From Paralichthys olivaceus (taxonomy: Eukaryota; Chordata; Actinopteri; Pleuronectiformes; Paralichthyidae): DNA of 64,000 bases. Shown here piece after piece: positions 50,901-63,563 of the stretch. The stretch covers positions 25,495,501 to 25,559,500 of the forward strand of contig NC_091100.1 in the NCBI RefSeq assembly GCF_024713975.1. The letters run 5' to 3'. The notes under the pieces are model-generated. The model ran no database searches. It saw only the letters and a program-made list of their open reading frames with translations, and was not told the DNA's origin. The position numbers and the translations under genes are program-made. Within the stretch, counting starts at the first letter, position 1. Every line of letters starts with the position of its first letter.

Positions 50901-51015
50901 CCGACACAGGGACGTAGCGAGAGGGTCGCAGGGGTCTGCTGGGCGGGACCACCGTATGGGGGAGGGGTGACGAGGATGGACCCCGCCCTCCACTCTTACT
51001 GCTGCCACCTGGCAT
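35399..51015 (-). CDS. zdhhc5: Palmitoyltransferase ZDHHC5, complete coding region
   Basis: A protein S-acyltransferase, mainly at the plasma membrane. Coding exons: 50852-51015, 45801-45922, 45325-45482, 44652-44824, 44382-44484, 44015-44106, 41339-41465, 40255-40363, 40036-40145, 36863-37986, 35399-35636. All phases join, giving 839 residues (human 715). Four membrane segments are visible: about 33-55, just after the exon 1/2 junction, in exon 4 ([20 protein letters not shown]) and in exon 5. The Cys-rich domain has [20 protein letters not shown], and the catalytic DHHC is at 151-154. TTNE at 236-239 is the family TTxE motif. [11 protein letters not shown] and VNPFTNGC favour ZDHHC5 over ZDHHC8. 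The long cytosolic tail is Ser/Pro/His-rich with conserved [11 protein letters not shown] and [10 protein letters not shown]. It ends [11 protein letters not shown], the PDZ-binding C terminus of ZDHHC5/8. Odd points are expanded His runs (about 638-657) and CW in place of the mammalian CC at 256-257. ATG at 51015 is followed by the family's [11 protein letters not shown] segment. Confidence 0.96.
35718..35740. repeat. (TA)n microsatellite
   Basis: An AT run in the last zdhhc5 intron. A second one lies at about 35946-35981. Both are away from the splice sites. Confidence 0.85.
37175..37410 (-). repeat. CAC/CAT-rich imprecise repeat coding for poly-His in zdhhc5
   Basis: GGTGGTGAT-type triplet arrays on the plus strand encode four His runs within zdhhc5 exon 10. 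Three consecutive runs of six His, separated by single Ser, are at 37175-37233. Shorter ones are at about 37365-37410. Use of both CAC and CAT suggests an older expansion, not a pure slipping triplet. Confidence 0.85.
41930..42016 (+). repeat. Retroposon 3'-tail-like repeat, second copy
   Basis: GCACCTTGTTAAACCCTATG is followed, a little downstream, by ATACAAATAAAATTAGATGA and an ATT tail. It is related to 11550-11640. Confidence 0.45.
42846..42916 (+). repeat. Dispersed repeat, copy 2
   Basis: It matches the reverse complement of 10169-10243. It lies in the zdhhc5 intron between exons 6 and 7. Confidence 0.7.
47238..47613 (-). mobile_element. TTAA-bounded MITE, full copy B
   Basis: A 376-bp reverse-oriented copy with TTAA at both borders. 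The left border reads TTAAAAGGTACAGTGTGTAG and the right border CTTACACACTGCAACTTTAA. It lies in zdhhc5 intron 1. Confidence 0.85.
49365..49505 (+). repeat. Teleost interspersed repeat rich in GACTTG
   Basis: AGAGGTGTGGACTCAACTCA, then repeated ACTTG words (ACTTGTGACTTCACTTGGAC). It is a common fish non-coding repeat pattern; family not assigned. It lies in zdhhc5 intron 1. Confidence 0.6.
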
Positions 51016-54000
51016 CACTTCCTGTGTGTGGTGTGTGTCTGTACAACAACTGCTATGCTAAGGAATCTGTCTTTCAAGCTTAAATGTTTCTTTAGATGTA
51101 TTGAAAATAAAGATAACAGATTGGCAAAAAGAAAGAAATGCAAAGAAGGTATACAAAAGAAATAGAGGAGCAATTGAGAAGGGTTTCCTCTTTCAAGTGG
51201 AAAACAGTAAAAAGTCCCTCCTTCATATGAGTGGTGCTTGTTTTTAGATTCTTAAGTCAATCCAGATCTACTGTGTGTAAGATTAAAAGAAGCTTAAAAG
51301 TCTCTCTTCTGTAAAAGCCTTGTTTCCCTGTCAGCCTCAAAAGCAGGTGGTAAGGCGGGATGAACAAATAAGCCACAGATTATAAAGGGGGAAACAAGTT
51401 ACAGGCACATCCACAACACTGTGTTCCACTAGCCATAGTCATAAAAGCCAATAGAAACTGATCATTCTTAGAGGTCCATTTCCAGAAGACTCAAAACAGT
51501 TCAAATGGAGTAGGTCTACTACATATATAGCAAGGTGAATAAAGGCTTGGTGAAAATCATGATAATAGTGCAATTAAAAATATGGCTGTTATTTAGATGT
51601 AAAAACACGTTTGGACCCTTCTTCTAAAGCACGTAAATTTAGTTATTTTGTAGTTTGTGCCATCTAAGTCACATCATATGCTAAAATACAGAAAACTGGT
51701 CCAAGTTGATTTGTTTGGTCTTTAAATGGGAGTTTAGTGAGGTACCAGAGTTGGCAGAGGTAAACCTGTTTTGGTTGACTAATAAGAAAAAGAGCAAGAA
51801 AGGAAAAGATGATAGAAGTGACAGGTAAAGGGAGAGAAGTAAAAGAAACAAGTCTAGGGTGGCTATCCCTTTTCCTTCCCCATGACCTTATTCACATTAA
51901 AAAAGTGCAGATTAATACCTTAAATGGGATTTGGGCTTTTTCGTAGCTAAGTCTGTGTGTGGAGATTCCTATTCACTCCAATTTACGTTTCAGTGAAGTT
52001 TTCAGCATCAAGAGAACAGCAGTCTGGGCAGGGTTAGCTGTGTGAAAGAAGGTCTTGTAAATAAAAAAAAAAGGACCTCCTCGCTTTCAGTCCAGGACTC
52101 GTACTAGAAACAGCAGTCTGTAAGTGGGCCAGTGGAGTAGCCTGGTTTTCCTGTGCCGAGGCATCCCTAAACCCCGCCGGTGGCTGATTTAAACCACCTC
52201 ACTTGCCAGCTGCAATGGGTATGTGGAAACTGGAAGTGATGATGTGGTTCTTTCCAGAACATTGTGAGAAACATCCAGTAAAACACCCATCAGAATCCAT
52301 GTAAATTAAATTGTTGAGACAGAGATAAAATTACAGTGTTCATCCATCATGTCTAGGGGACATGTACAGAGCAGATAATGGTCTTACTCATATCAACCAA
52401 CAAAGGCAACACAGAACAACTCAGTTCCCTCCATTGGTCTCCTTGTTCCACTCCATTGGTGGACAACTGCGGCTGCCAGTTACGTAACTGTTGGCCTCCT
52501 AGCAATGAACCCTTTCCTTTTTTTGCCCTGGTCTCCAGAAACGTCCAGGGCCTTTCCTCTATTTCCTTCCCCAGCAGTGGTCACTCGGGCTTGGAAATCA
52601 CTCCCCCTCTACAATCCCTTAGATGATGCAGCCTGTCTGGCCCGAAATTTTCCTTGTCAAAAATGTGAAAAAATGCAGCCTTTAAGTGTTGAATGGACTC
52701 TTCTAGCCATAAGCATCTTGATGCATTCCAGGTTTTGACGTATCCGTCACCAATCTTGAAAACAGAACAGCAAGCACATTTTCCACATCCGATGCTGAAC
52801 GGAGGACTTCTTGTTTGTGATGTTGATCCCTTTAAGTATGTGAACCACACAAAGAGGTGGCAGTATTGCGACTCAACAAGTCATTCTGGGTCACAAAAAA
52901 TGTCAGGAAATCAGGATCATGGACAGGATACCACACCTAATGAGAGAGAGAAAAGGTTGGTTAGAGAGCTGATATTCCAGTGCATAAACACCTCATTTGA
53001 ACCAAATCATAACAATCACCAGTTCTTTATAAGGGGGACAAATGCTCTCTTAGACAACTGTTGTTAACAGTGTGTGCTTAGCACCAAAATACAACTGCAG
53101 GAACTTGCAGAACATTATGATGCTACAGCTGTTGCTGGTGAGGACGCCTAAAAAGGAAGCATGGGACTTTGTCCACGCTAAGTCAGATATTTTAGATATT
53201 AACAAAGTTTTTTTTGCACAACCAACATCCCCTTCTTCGCTTCACATCCACAAGCCAACTGCATTTTTGGTCATTCACTTTTTCAAACACCTTCTAAAGT
53301 ACAGATTTTTAAAGTACATCGTGTGGACATGTAAAACGTTTGAAAAGCAATGATGTTACTGTCCCTTTTTTTTTTTTCCCCATTAGTCCAGACCAAGTTG
53401 ACTGAACAACAGATGTAAAATCATCACCTGGTCCTTAATGAAAGCAAAAGAAAAACCAGAAGGGCCATAATGTTTTAACAACATCCAAGATCTGCCCATT
53501 AATATGTATCTGCTCCAAAATTGAATGGGTTCTTCCTTATGCCTCAAAAACTTGAATGAGAGTCACTTCAGTTGTTTTTGAGTATATATAATTGTGTTTA
53601 TTACTTGAATTGGCAACGAGGAACAAAAAGACTTTAAAGAAAGTTTGTCTGTCTAAAATGGTCAATTTGACAGATGAGGGATTATACAGTCTAGGGATTA
53701 TGAAGAGCTAAAAAACAATTTTTCACAGATCCACCTTGTGACAAGAGTCATCTCTCCTCATCTCATCTGGCAGAGCGCTGCCAGCTGTGCTCCTATTGAT
53801 CAACACCAGAGGTGACGAAACGGGGGGGTAACATTACAGACACAATCTACAGCTTATTTAGATTTACCAATAAATCATCACCATATGGTATATATTACTT
53901 AATGATGGGCACCCCTCTGATGCTTTTTATTTCTGCTGTTACCACACAAGCCAAGGCATGTGGAAGTACACAAGTGCATGCACACTGAGCTTCGACTTTA

Positions 54001-54693
54001 AGAGATCCTTTTTCTCTACAGGCCCAAAGTCCTGGTAAAACCAGCACCTGCCTCTTCTTTCATTCCTCTTTGATTTATCAGAGATCAGCTCTGAAGCTCA
54101 ACCAGACATGGTTGTTTGCAGAGACAAATACGAGCACAGAGACACAGTTGTTAAATTAATGGACCCGGGATTTCAAGCCTTCAATTAATGAGCATTAATG
54201 CACCTGTTCAGGCCAGCCATGATGGATGAACCTGTCTTCCTACTCTCTTGTCTATTACTGCTGCTGCTCCATTCATTAGCATTAATCTTGCAGAGATACA
54301 TCAAGAAACTGACCATTTACTGAAAATTGTCATCCAGTTAAATCTGATTACAAAAGTACGGAAGCATATTGCTGTCACATAAGAAAATTGAAAGAATAAA
54401 TATATATGTACTTCTGTATAACGTTAAATGTGAAAAGTTTCCAGTTATCATGTCATTAGGTCTTGGGTGGGGGTACACTCATAAATTAAATGTCCTTTAA
54501 ACACAAGTGAAGCCTCATTCCAATCAGAGTAATGTACACTGACAGCTACAGTAATAGTTTAATCAGAACGAGCCTAAATCCGATCAGGAAGAAAACCACT
54601 GGTCTCCATGTACAGTAGACAGTGACACGAGTGGGCAGGGACAGTCTACAAAATGCAATGCTGAAAAGACACACTGCAAATCAATTCAAATGG

Positions 54694-54914
54694 TTCACTC
54701 CTGTAAACTGTAGGGTCACCAAAATCAATACACACATAGATGTTTTCTTCATGGTTTGACAACAACCGTCCTTTTGAAGAAATATACCTTTTTTCATAAT
54801 TTTAAGCATTATAATAACAATTAATGACCTCACCCCTGAGAGTTAATGACTTCACTCCTGTGAGTGTAGGGACACCAAAGTCAATACACACATACATTGT
54901 CTCTTCCTGGTTAG
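54694..54914 (+). repeat. Pair of 64-bp direct repeats
   Basis: 54694-54757 and 54851-54914 both begin TTCACTCCTGT, share TCAATACACACATA and end near CTTC..GGTT. They are separated by about 93 bp of unrelated sequence. Confidence 0.8.
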
Positions 54915-57476
54915 CCTGAAATCCTCAAAATTATTCAAAAGTATATTTAAGTAAAGCATGTAATGGGGAGTCTACCTCCACCCGAGACCTGACCATAAAC
55001 CTTTCACGTTAAAACATCAAACTTTTCACTTTATATCACATTACAAAGTGAAACTTTGTGAAATATGGATCAAGAAGAATTAGAAGCAAAAAGAGGCATA
55101 ATGGGATTACTACATTGGCAATATTCACATAGTTGGTAAACATGTTATCTAATATATCTTAATCAGTCTAAACTATAAGAGGTGGGTCTTATACATATGC
55201 CTGTGAGCCTAGACATCAGATAAGACATATGTGCTATATGAGTCAATGGACCTCATGCAAGAACATGAATACCTCATGTAGTAATCTTTTCTTAAAATGT
55301 TCTCTTACATTTGTTATACTGTGAGTTCGTATATGAACATGCCACATCAGATTTAACCAGGGCTTCTATTTTCAGAAAAGTGTGTAAATAACATCTGTGT
55401 GTATTTGGATATGGGGATAGCATATTTACATCCGATTATACCATATAAGGCTACGTTTCAGAGATATCAATCTTGAGATGCAGAGAGAAAAGTCTAGACT
55501 TTTTACCAGCATCAGCAGTGGAATTTAAAAAATCCACTAAACCCATATTGGTAATGCTATGTCTCGGATCACACAGCCAAGATTTTGTTTGATACGAAAA
55601 AGGCAAAGAGAATAAGCACAACATCAAACACATCAATCATAGCTTACATGGCCAGCCATCTTTTGCAGCAAATAGGAATTGTGCATTCTCCGGGATGTTG
55701 CGACAAATATCAGGTACAGTAATACGATTTAGAAATATAATTTAAATTCGATTTAACCGATAAATGTCAACATATTTATGAGTTGTGATTTCCGCACACA
55801 ATACTCAATTATAATTGCTATAAACTAATGAAATACAGAATTAATTTGTGAAAAACTTTATTTGAATTACAGCAGACCAATTTCTTGTGACTTCTACAAC
55901 ATGTCTCTGGGCCACTCGTAAATTATTTTTGTACCTGTAAGAAAATTAGGGAATGCAGCAATTTCTCCTATAATTGCTCATACGCACGATTTAAGAACAA
56001 ATCTGTTTGTACAAACTGTTTTTGCATTAGGCTCAATGTTCAGGAGTGGAGAGGATTTTGAATATTCTGATAACACACATGCACATCATCATGCAAACTA
56101 GCAAGGTATTGCTTCTCGTTTATCAGCCAATATTTGCCTAAACTTGGCACGCTGCCACACATTGTATGATGCCAAATACTGACATCTGAATCTAGGTTGC
56201 CTTTACCAAAGCAAACTGGTCAATAAATCACAGCCTAACAAGTAAGGGTCTACATCCAAGATGGCATGTTGAAGTGCTCTCAATAAATAAATGTATAGTA
56301 TTTGTTTCCTCATGCAACCATAAGTCATTTCCATGTTATCTGATGAACACTATACAACACTGTGCACTCTTACTCCTTCAGGTGGAGTCTCTAACCTCCA
56401 GCTAAAAGCTCGAAAAAGCCCAGAAAGCAAAGCCCCCTCCTAAATCTACAGGAGCCTTCATCATCACCAGCACTATACACACACATGAACACTGGGTGTG
56501 TGTATGAGCCGCTGCAGTCACGGGCCTCTGTATATGCACCAAACCCGCAAAAGAGCCGATTGATGCCTCCAATCTAATTCCAAATCAAATCCAGGGGTGG
56601 TTTTTATTCCAGTTGGGAGAGAAAGCGTGATTAGAAACGCTTCCAGATGTCTCAAATGCGAGCGGGGCTGCCTGGCAGATCCCAGCTGAGCCAGGTGACA
56701 CGCAAACCGTGGTGGATTGAGTCAGGCGGCCCTGCAGCGCTGGGTTTGACAGCTCGGTGAGCACGATTCAGCCCCGCAAACACGGCCCACTCTCTTTTAG
56801 AGAAGGTCAAACTACACCGAAAACCTCACATTTCCCTGTGATGGCTTTGATAAGCGAACGCACACTCATTAGCAACCTGTTCCTTAATCCTTGCGGGCTC
56901 CACTCTTACAATTATAAGTCAATCGTGCAGAGGCTTTTGGATCGGATTGCTCTGATTATTGGAGGAAATGCTCTTCGGCATAACGTTATGAATACCGTTA
57001 TCTATAACGTTATCCATAGCGGCAGTCAGCCCACACCGGGCAGTCGGTCATGGTGAAACCTGGGTGGGGACGATCGTTACTGGACCGAGGAGCAGATGTA
57101 CGTGTTATTTAAATCCCGGCGTTACGTTAACATTCGCTGTCTTACTTACGAATTACGAGTCGAGTCCACAGTGATGAAATGAAAGCAGGTTGGGTGGAGA
57201 TCTGACTGAGTCACAGCAGCACGTTAATGGGAATTATATATTTAACAAGCTCCATCACTCCTGTGGTGAATGAGCCGTGTGGGTAGAAAATGTCTCGCAC
57301 ACACGAGCGTAAACACGGTCCACGGTTCAGGTGAGAGCATCAGACAGTGTGACGCGTGAGGCTCAGAGGAACATTGCTGTACGCGGTTCTCTCCGTGGAA
57401 CATTAACATTAGCCTCAAGCTACTCCGGTCTGCATTGGTTAGCCCTGGCTAGCAGCAGGCTAACAGTCCATCTCAC

Positions 57477-57690
57477 CTGCGAGGGGCTTTGCAGTTTCCC
57501 GGAGTCCAAACCCGGTGAATGGATTCAGCCTCCGTTCGTTTCCCCTTCGCTGCAGAGTCCGCACGGAGAGCTCGTTACATCCAGTGAGACCCAGAGGAGA
57601 CTCATTGAACGGTGCCAGCAGGCTGCACGGGTCCTGCTCCGGTGGATAGCTTCCCCAGCGCTAGGCTAATTTACAGATATACAGTACGCT
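57477..57690 (-). promoter_or_regulatory. zdhhc5: Probable zdhhc5 promoter and non-coding first exon
   Basis: A CpG-rich block (about 57300-57700), with an excellent minus-strand donor CTCGCAG|GTGAGATG at 57477/57476. It lies upstream of the coding exon at 50852-51015 and in the right orientation. The transcription start cannot be placed. A divergent non-coding transcript is possible. Confidence 0.45.
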
Positions 57691-58100
57691 AGCTAGCCAG
57701 GCACCGAAACGCCTGGCGTTATTTGACTACAGGCAGCTAGCTGTTAGCTTGTGGTGGGAGCTGCTGGGTTTGTAACTTCTAAAAAAATAGCTAGCAGTCT
57801 TCTGCAGGTCGCTCCGCCTGTACGGAAGAGCAGCTGAGGCAACCCATGCGTATATCAGCCATGGAGAAAGACGTGCTCTTCCCTTGTGTCCATAATAACA
57901 GTGGCCTCGAGATTAACACTAACCGACATATTTGTCAGCGCTGCAAAACTGATGCCAGGGTCCAACACAGAATTGTCGCAAATATAAATAGCATTGATTG
58001 GACGACAAGTGTGTCAATCAAACCGCGAGCGCATTCTTATTGCTTCTTCAACCTCTGTGGGTTTATCCTCAGTGCCCCTGCTGTCATTTAATCTCTCCCC

Positions 58101-58102
<2 letters not shown>

Positions 58103-58172
<70 letters not shown>
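58103..58172. repeat. (TG)35 microsatellite
   Basis: A perfect TG run of about 70 bp. Confidence 0.96.
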
Positions 58173-58173
<1 letters not shown>

Positions 58174-58310
58174 CCCTTGGCAGTTGGCATGTGTGTCCAT
58201 AAAGCATCTGAACTAAAGGGGCAATCATGGCAATGACAAAACAAAGGATCATTTTGTGATGACCCATTTCCTATAGGGGGTCGAACAAAGAAAACAGTTT
58301 AAACTGTTTA

Positions 58311-58320
58311 TCTCTCTCTC

Positions 58321-58365
<45 letters not shown>

Positions 58366-58366
58366 T
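58311..58366. repeat. (TC)n microsatellite with interruptions
   Basis: A TC array interrupted twice by TG. Confidence 0.93.
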
Positions 58367-58867
58367 AATACTGTAGTATCCTGTCCATGTATTCATTCCT
58401 CCATTCCTTATCAATAGTTGTTTTATTTAACTATTATGCGGGATAACTTAAATGAAACAAACAGTCATTATCTTATTATTATTATCAAGAATCCCTACGT
58501 CGGTCGGTATTTCTTAGGAAGTTAGTTTAGTTTAGTTAAACCCAGTGACAGGCAAGTGGGTTTGTGAGAGAACAAAAAAAGGATGCATTTGAGTCAAGGC
58601 AGCAGAAGCAGACAGGTTTGTTTGAGCATTTTATTAGGAATATTCCAGCTGATTTTATTACCAACATCAGCTGAAAGTTGGCAACAAAAGACTTTCAAAC
58701 TTTATTTATATTTATTTATTTAAGTTACAGAAGTGAAAAGGTTTCAGATGTCACATAATATTTTCTCCTGACAACATGATCATCAAATTATATTATGGCA
58801 TGAGACACATTTCGGATGTTCGGACTTTAGGTCATGGTATATCCTAGCCTTCATGAAGAAATTGAGG

Positions 58868-59134
58868 TCCAATGTCACACAAGATCTGATGTCACAGTAA
58901 GGCAGACAGACAGGTGAGCTCTAATGTCACTGACAGACAGACAGGTAAGATCCGATGTCACAGACAGATAGACAGTCAGGTAAGCTCTGATGTCACAGAC
59001 AGACAGACAGACAGACAGTCATTCAGGTGAGCTCTGATGTCACAGACAGTAAGGCAGACAGACAGACAGACAGACAGGTGAGCTCTGATGTCACAAGCAG
59101 TCAGTCAGGTAAGCTCTGATGTCACAGACAGTCG

Positions 59135-59166
<32 letters not shown>

Positions 59167-59232
59167 GGTGAGCTCTGATGTCACAGACAGTAAGGCAGAC
59201 AGACAGGTAAGATCTGATAGGTAGGATCTGAT
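58868..59232 (+). repeat. Compound minisatellite with (CAGA)n cores
   Basis: About nine irregular units, each with GGTGAGCTCTGATGTCACAG (or AAG/GAT variants) followed by 1-9 CAGA tetramers. Unit length varies with the CAGA number. Confidence 0.93.
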
Positions 59233-61696
59233 TCCCTAGTGAAAGATCTTGCCATATATGTTTGTATGTTTAGTAACAGTCAGGGAAGAAATAGAGAACA
59301 AATCCACATAGTGTTCTGACGATCCAACAAAGATATCCATTCCAACCAAGATAAAACCAAAATGTATGCCTTTGATTTTTGATACTCTATTGTCATCATG
59401 TGTATAGGAAAACAAGATAAAACAGAATGGAGTGCACAACTTAAGCCTCCCAGCCTACTTTTTTTTATATCAGCCATCTGTTCAATCCGTTATAGGGATG
59501 ATGGATGTATGTCACCTCTTATATTTAACTTTCAATTAATATATCATTTTTGAAAAACTTTGTTTTCCTCTTTATCCTTAAAATTAGCAATGACAAACAA
59601 AATTACAGTTGGCTCTGCTGAGGCCAGCAGACTTTACTTAGCTGATAGTCATGAAATAACACAATTCACAGTGGAGGGATATAATTAAAAGAACAACCTT
59701 ATGTTGTGGTGCAATCCAATATGATAGTTACAAAATAAATACTACCTTTTTGATTTCTGCAATGTAAAATCTCCTGAAGACTTTGTCACAGTGATTTGTT
59801 TGGCCAGTGTTTCTGAAGGTTCCTGATTTGTATTTTTAGGTGTGCCGGTTGTATGGTGTGCCTGATCTGTCCTTAGGCAGCTATATGAGGAGGTGCATGA
59901 GAAACAAACATGATTCCAACAAAATTGTTTTCTTTATTTGTGCGAATACTGCTTTTAAATCAAAACTCTTATACATGAGATTTCACTTTATAAAGCTCAA
60001 ACCAAGGCAAGCCTTGCAATGCTTACATATGTCACACACAGGCACACATTACAACTATTTTACATGTCATGAGATAACCACTGGATAAATCTTATTATCC
60101 AATTATCTTCACTTTTTTTTTTATTAACACTGGATCCACTCTCTCTTGAAAGATTTCACCTAAAGCCCTGTTGTGCTGTCAGCATGCAGGCACCCACAAC
60201 AACACACACTTTAATATCTTTCTTCATCATATCTGACATTCCTTGCTTCTTTATTTGCTGCAGTAAAATAAATCAGCTTTACTGTTGTATGTACTTTAAT
60301 ACTAATAGTTTAAACTTTGTACCCTATTTCGTTTAAAATCACCTTTTCCATCCCTTTTTTTTTGTTTCTCTAAACAAGTTTGTTCCTGAGCAGAAAAGCT
60401 TTGGTGGAGGAGGAGGAGAGGAGGGGGAATGGTTGTTCCAGTCATCTCAACACTTCAATGATATCATAATCAAAGTGTAATGTATTATTTAGTTATTGTG
60501 CTATTCATGGGACTAGCGTGTTCCCCAAAATCTTTGTACATTCAGATTCTTTGTCATTTAATAGTCAGTTCACTTCCTGCTGCATTAACTCCTCCTCCTC
60601 ATTTTGGTCCTCCTGGCGACACATCTTGTTTTTTTGCTACCTGAGGTGGGCGAAGACCAATCAGAGGCAGGGTACACCCTACCCTAGTTCCTATGCTTGT
60701 ACTTGTTGCCGTCTTTGGTTGGGTTGGTTTTGGCGTTAAGTGTGATGATTGGTGAGGGTCAGGGAAAGTCAATCAGAGGAAGGACAGAGCAGCTCTTCAC
60801 CCACTTCAGGTATAAAAAAAAATAATACTTATGTTGCAATCAGATGACAATTGCATTCATGACAGCGTGACAAACACTTGCTTCTGGTTGTGAAGTGACT
60901 GGCTGTCTTTACTTTGCAAGCTTTCAAACTGATAGAACTCTGATCCGCAACATTTTGTGGCTTTTCAATGCCCTGCCAGCTTGAGAGAGGGGGTGAGACT
61001 GACCTCTCATTTATATACTCTTTTATAACTGCACAATAAAATTATGCAACCAGCAGGGATAATAACAGGGCTGTTATGAGTGCAAGGACAATGACAGACA
61101 CTGCATTCGTTAAATGTCCCCTCCTGCTTTTGTCCCCATCATGTGAGTGTACTTTGCCTCTGCTCATATTAATGTATCACTTCACTGCACAGCTGAAGCA
61201 TAAAAAAACCCAAATATACTTCTGATAGAGAGGTCAGTTGCACCCCCCCTCACACATACTGCATGTACACTGGAGAGCCTTGCTTATTTCCTGGTTCAAA
61301 GTTTTAACAGATTGAGCAGTCTGGACGGGCTGAATGTGTCGATTAACAATTGGAAGTGATTGCGTCTCACACTATTACATACTGACATTGAAGGCACAAT
61401 ACCCTTACAGAGCTGTGATTGGCTAAAAGATCTATAGATTGTGATGTCATCTTCAGTCAGAAAATAATAATAAAAAATAATTTAAAAAAACCTAAAACCC
61501 TTAAACTTCCAAACACCGCATTTACAGAATCTTACAAATATCTCACATGTAAGAGAGAGTTTATTGCTATGTGAATGTCAATGTAAAAGCTGCTATGAAT
61601 TTAGAGTAATTTATTGGGAAACTAGTTTACAATTCCAATTCAGTGAGAAAGTTTCCAAAATGTTTCTTTGTCAAGTGTTTGCTTAATTATACTGCT

Positions 61697-62056
61697 TTAA
61701 AGTGTGTAAGATTCAGGTGAAAGAGAACTATTGGCAGAAATCTAATGTAGAATAACTCTCATAATGTTTTCACTAGTTCTTTATATTTAAATTGTATGAA
61801 TTGTAGTTTTCTTTACCCCAGAAAATACCCTTTATATTTAAATACTTTTATATTTACATCGAGGGGGTCCTCTCTATGGAGGCTGCCATGTCTTTGAAAG
61901 AAGTCTAAGCTAAACACCTTTTGAGTTTTTATGACAACTGAAGCTACCACAGGTTCTTTTTCATGTTTGGAAGGGGAGGGTGAGGTGAGGGGTGTTCAGC
62001 TGCAACATGTCATTTCAACATTTGATATCACTAAATTCTACACATTGTACCTTTAA
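61697..62056 (+). mobile_element. TTAA-bounded MITE, full copy C
   Basis: A 360-bp copy with TTAA at both borders. A few bases of the left terminal repeat are missing (TTAAAGTGTGTAAGATTCAG). Confidence 0.85.
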
Positions 62057-62990
62057 GGGGAGCTCATGATTGCTTTAGCAAGGGCAGCAAATGTTCTGTT
62101 TATGAAAACACTTCCTGCCAGTTCTCACTTTTATGAGCTGATATTCTCCAGGGAATTAAATAAACATCAGTCGGGGTCAAGTTACATTCAAGGGTCTTGT
62201 ACAAGAAACATCTGGCACCAGTTTAGAGTTTAAAGCCACAAACAAAGGAATTAAATTAATATATCTCTGTTACAATATTTTCCATTAGCTGTTGCGATTA
62301 TAGAGATAAATAGAGAAAAACAACTATGTAAACCAAGAGCTAGTGCAACTCCTATACATGACCTGAATTCACTGTCAGGATGAACTGCAGCCTCAAGGAA
62401 AACTTTCATCTGTTTCAGTTACCAAACAAACATTCAAGTTTATCTCAACAATGAGCAAGATGTCAGTAGGTGGACATATCCTGGCTGCTTTCAGTTTGTA
62501 TCCTAAACTAAGCTAAGCTAAGATCTAGCTTATCTAACTAAACAAGTACATGTACACAAAGACATTATTTTTTCTTTTAGTAAGGTAATAAATAGAATTT
62601 CCCCCTGAATTTCAACTGTCAAACTCTTTATTTAATGCCCACCGGGGGACTATTTGTAACACTCCCTGAGGGTTGTTTCCTCTGGGGCTTCTTGCTTTCA
62701 TCATAGCATGTTTCCTTCAACAAGGAGCCTCTTCAAGAGCAGAAACTACCAAGTGAAATCATCACCTACACTGTACATTGTCATATATATTTGGTATATC
62801 TGTGACTGTGGCTACAATTTCTAATACTTTTTGAGTCTGCTATCTTAATATAACAACTCAAAGCAAGAATATGAAAGTTCTGTTGAATAGCATCCTCTGT
62901 TGCCATAGGTAACAATTACTCTTAATCTTATGGGGTAATAAATGACGTTCCTCTAATTGGCACTAATTAAACTTAAATGATAAAACTTGC

Positions 62991-62996
62991 TTTATT
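62991..62996 (-). promoter_or_regulatory. slc43a1: Candidate slc43a1 poly(A) signal
   Basis: AATAAA on the minus strand about 420 bases after the slc43a1 stop. Others occur further downstream. Confidence 0.3.
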
Positions 62997-63416
62997 GGCT
63001 TGCATTTATGGTGTTTAATATAACTGATTAACACACAAGCACATTCAATGATGCACTTGCATGCAGAATCTTCCCAGTGTGCAGTTTACCAGTTCATAAC
63101 ACATACACTTATTCTCACTTAAAGGTTATTTAGACTGTAAGTGGAGAAAGTGAACTCCCATAAACAGGGCACAACATGTAAACATCACAGAAGAAAGAAC
63201 AGAGCTGAATTTGAAACACAAGGCTCCACTGTGAAGCCACAGTGCTGACCACTGAGACGCCGCCAATCATTTTTAGGTGATGGAATCACCTCAAAGTTCT
63301 TTTTCTAAATGAGAAGTCTGACATGTGGGTTACAAGTATATCTTCTATTTTAAATTTATAATCTACTGAAAAGTGATTACAAAAAAATCAACCACTATTT
63401 ACTCCTGTCAATAATC

Positions 63417-63563
63417 TTAATCAGCAAGTCCATTTGGTGTGTATCCATTAGCCGCATGCAAATTGGTTTGGCTCTTTGCCTTTATCAGGTTTCTACGGTG
63501 GTAGAAGAGATAGCCCGGCAACAGGAAGCCAGCCAGGGAGAAGATGAGGAGGCCCAGATTGAT
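63417..63563 (-). CDS. slc43a1: Solute carrier 43 member 1 (LAT3), last coding exon
   Basis: The C-terminal 48 residues and TAA of a system-L-type, sodium-independent transporter for large neutral amino acids. The exon follows a TAACAG acceptor at 63564. It encodes the last membrane helix, LLIFSLAGFLLPGYLFY, then HRRNLIKAKSQ and a polar cytosolic tail. Human SLC43A1 has a closely similar ending (LLLFSLLGFLLPSYLFYYR). The remaining exons lie beyond the right edge. SLC43A1 is also near ZDHHC5 and TMX2 in human, which supports the call. SLC43A2 or SLC43A3 is less likely because of the helix sequence. Confidence 0.85.
   Translation of the reverse strand: MNLGLLIFSLAGFLLPGYLFYHRRNLIKAKSQTNLHAANGYTPNGLAD

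Larger units (their letters stand above)
51016..63416. other. Region between zdhhc5 start codon and slc43a1 stop codon
   Basis: It contains the probable zdhhc5 5' UTR intron, its CpG-rich first exon near 57.5 kb, then intergenic DNA and the slc43a1 3' UTR. No additional coding gene recognised. The stretches 51.1-54.6, 54.9-57.2 and 59.3-61.6 kb hold only unremarkable A/T-rich sequence and short ORFs without domains. Confidence 0.6.

Noticed and set aside
50811..51008. Minus-strand ORF starting MAAVRVEGG at the zdhhc5 start
   Set aside because: It is out of frame; the frame from ATG at 51015 gives [11 protein letters not shown], which matches ZDHHC5, and splices in phase.
52581..52850. 89-codon ORF with several Cys (GCGKCACC)
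   Set aside because: The Cys spacing does not fit a known zinc-finger pattern, and no flanking exon structure was seen.
57331..57669. 112-codon plus-strand ORF in the CpG-rich block
   Set aside because: CpG-rich DNA has few stops; no domain or splice context supports coding, and a minus-strand zdhhc5 first exon fits better.
58868..59232. Possible CRISPR-like array
   Set aside because: Spacers are CAGA tetramers of varying number, not unique sequences, and the host is a vertebrate.
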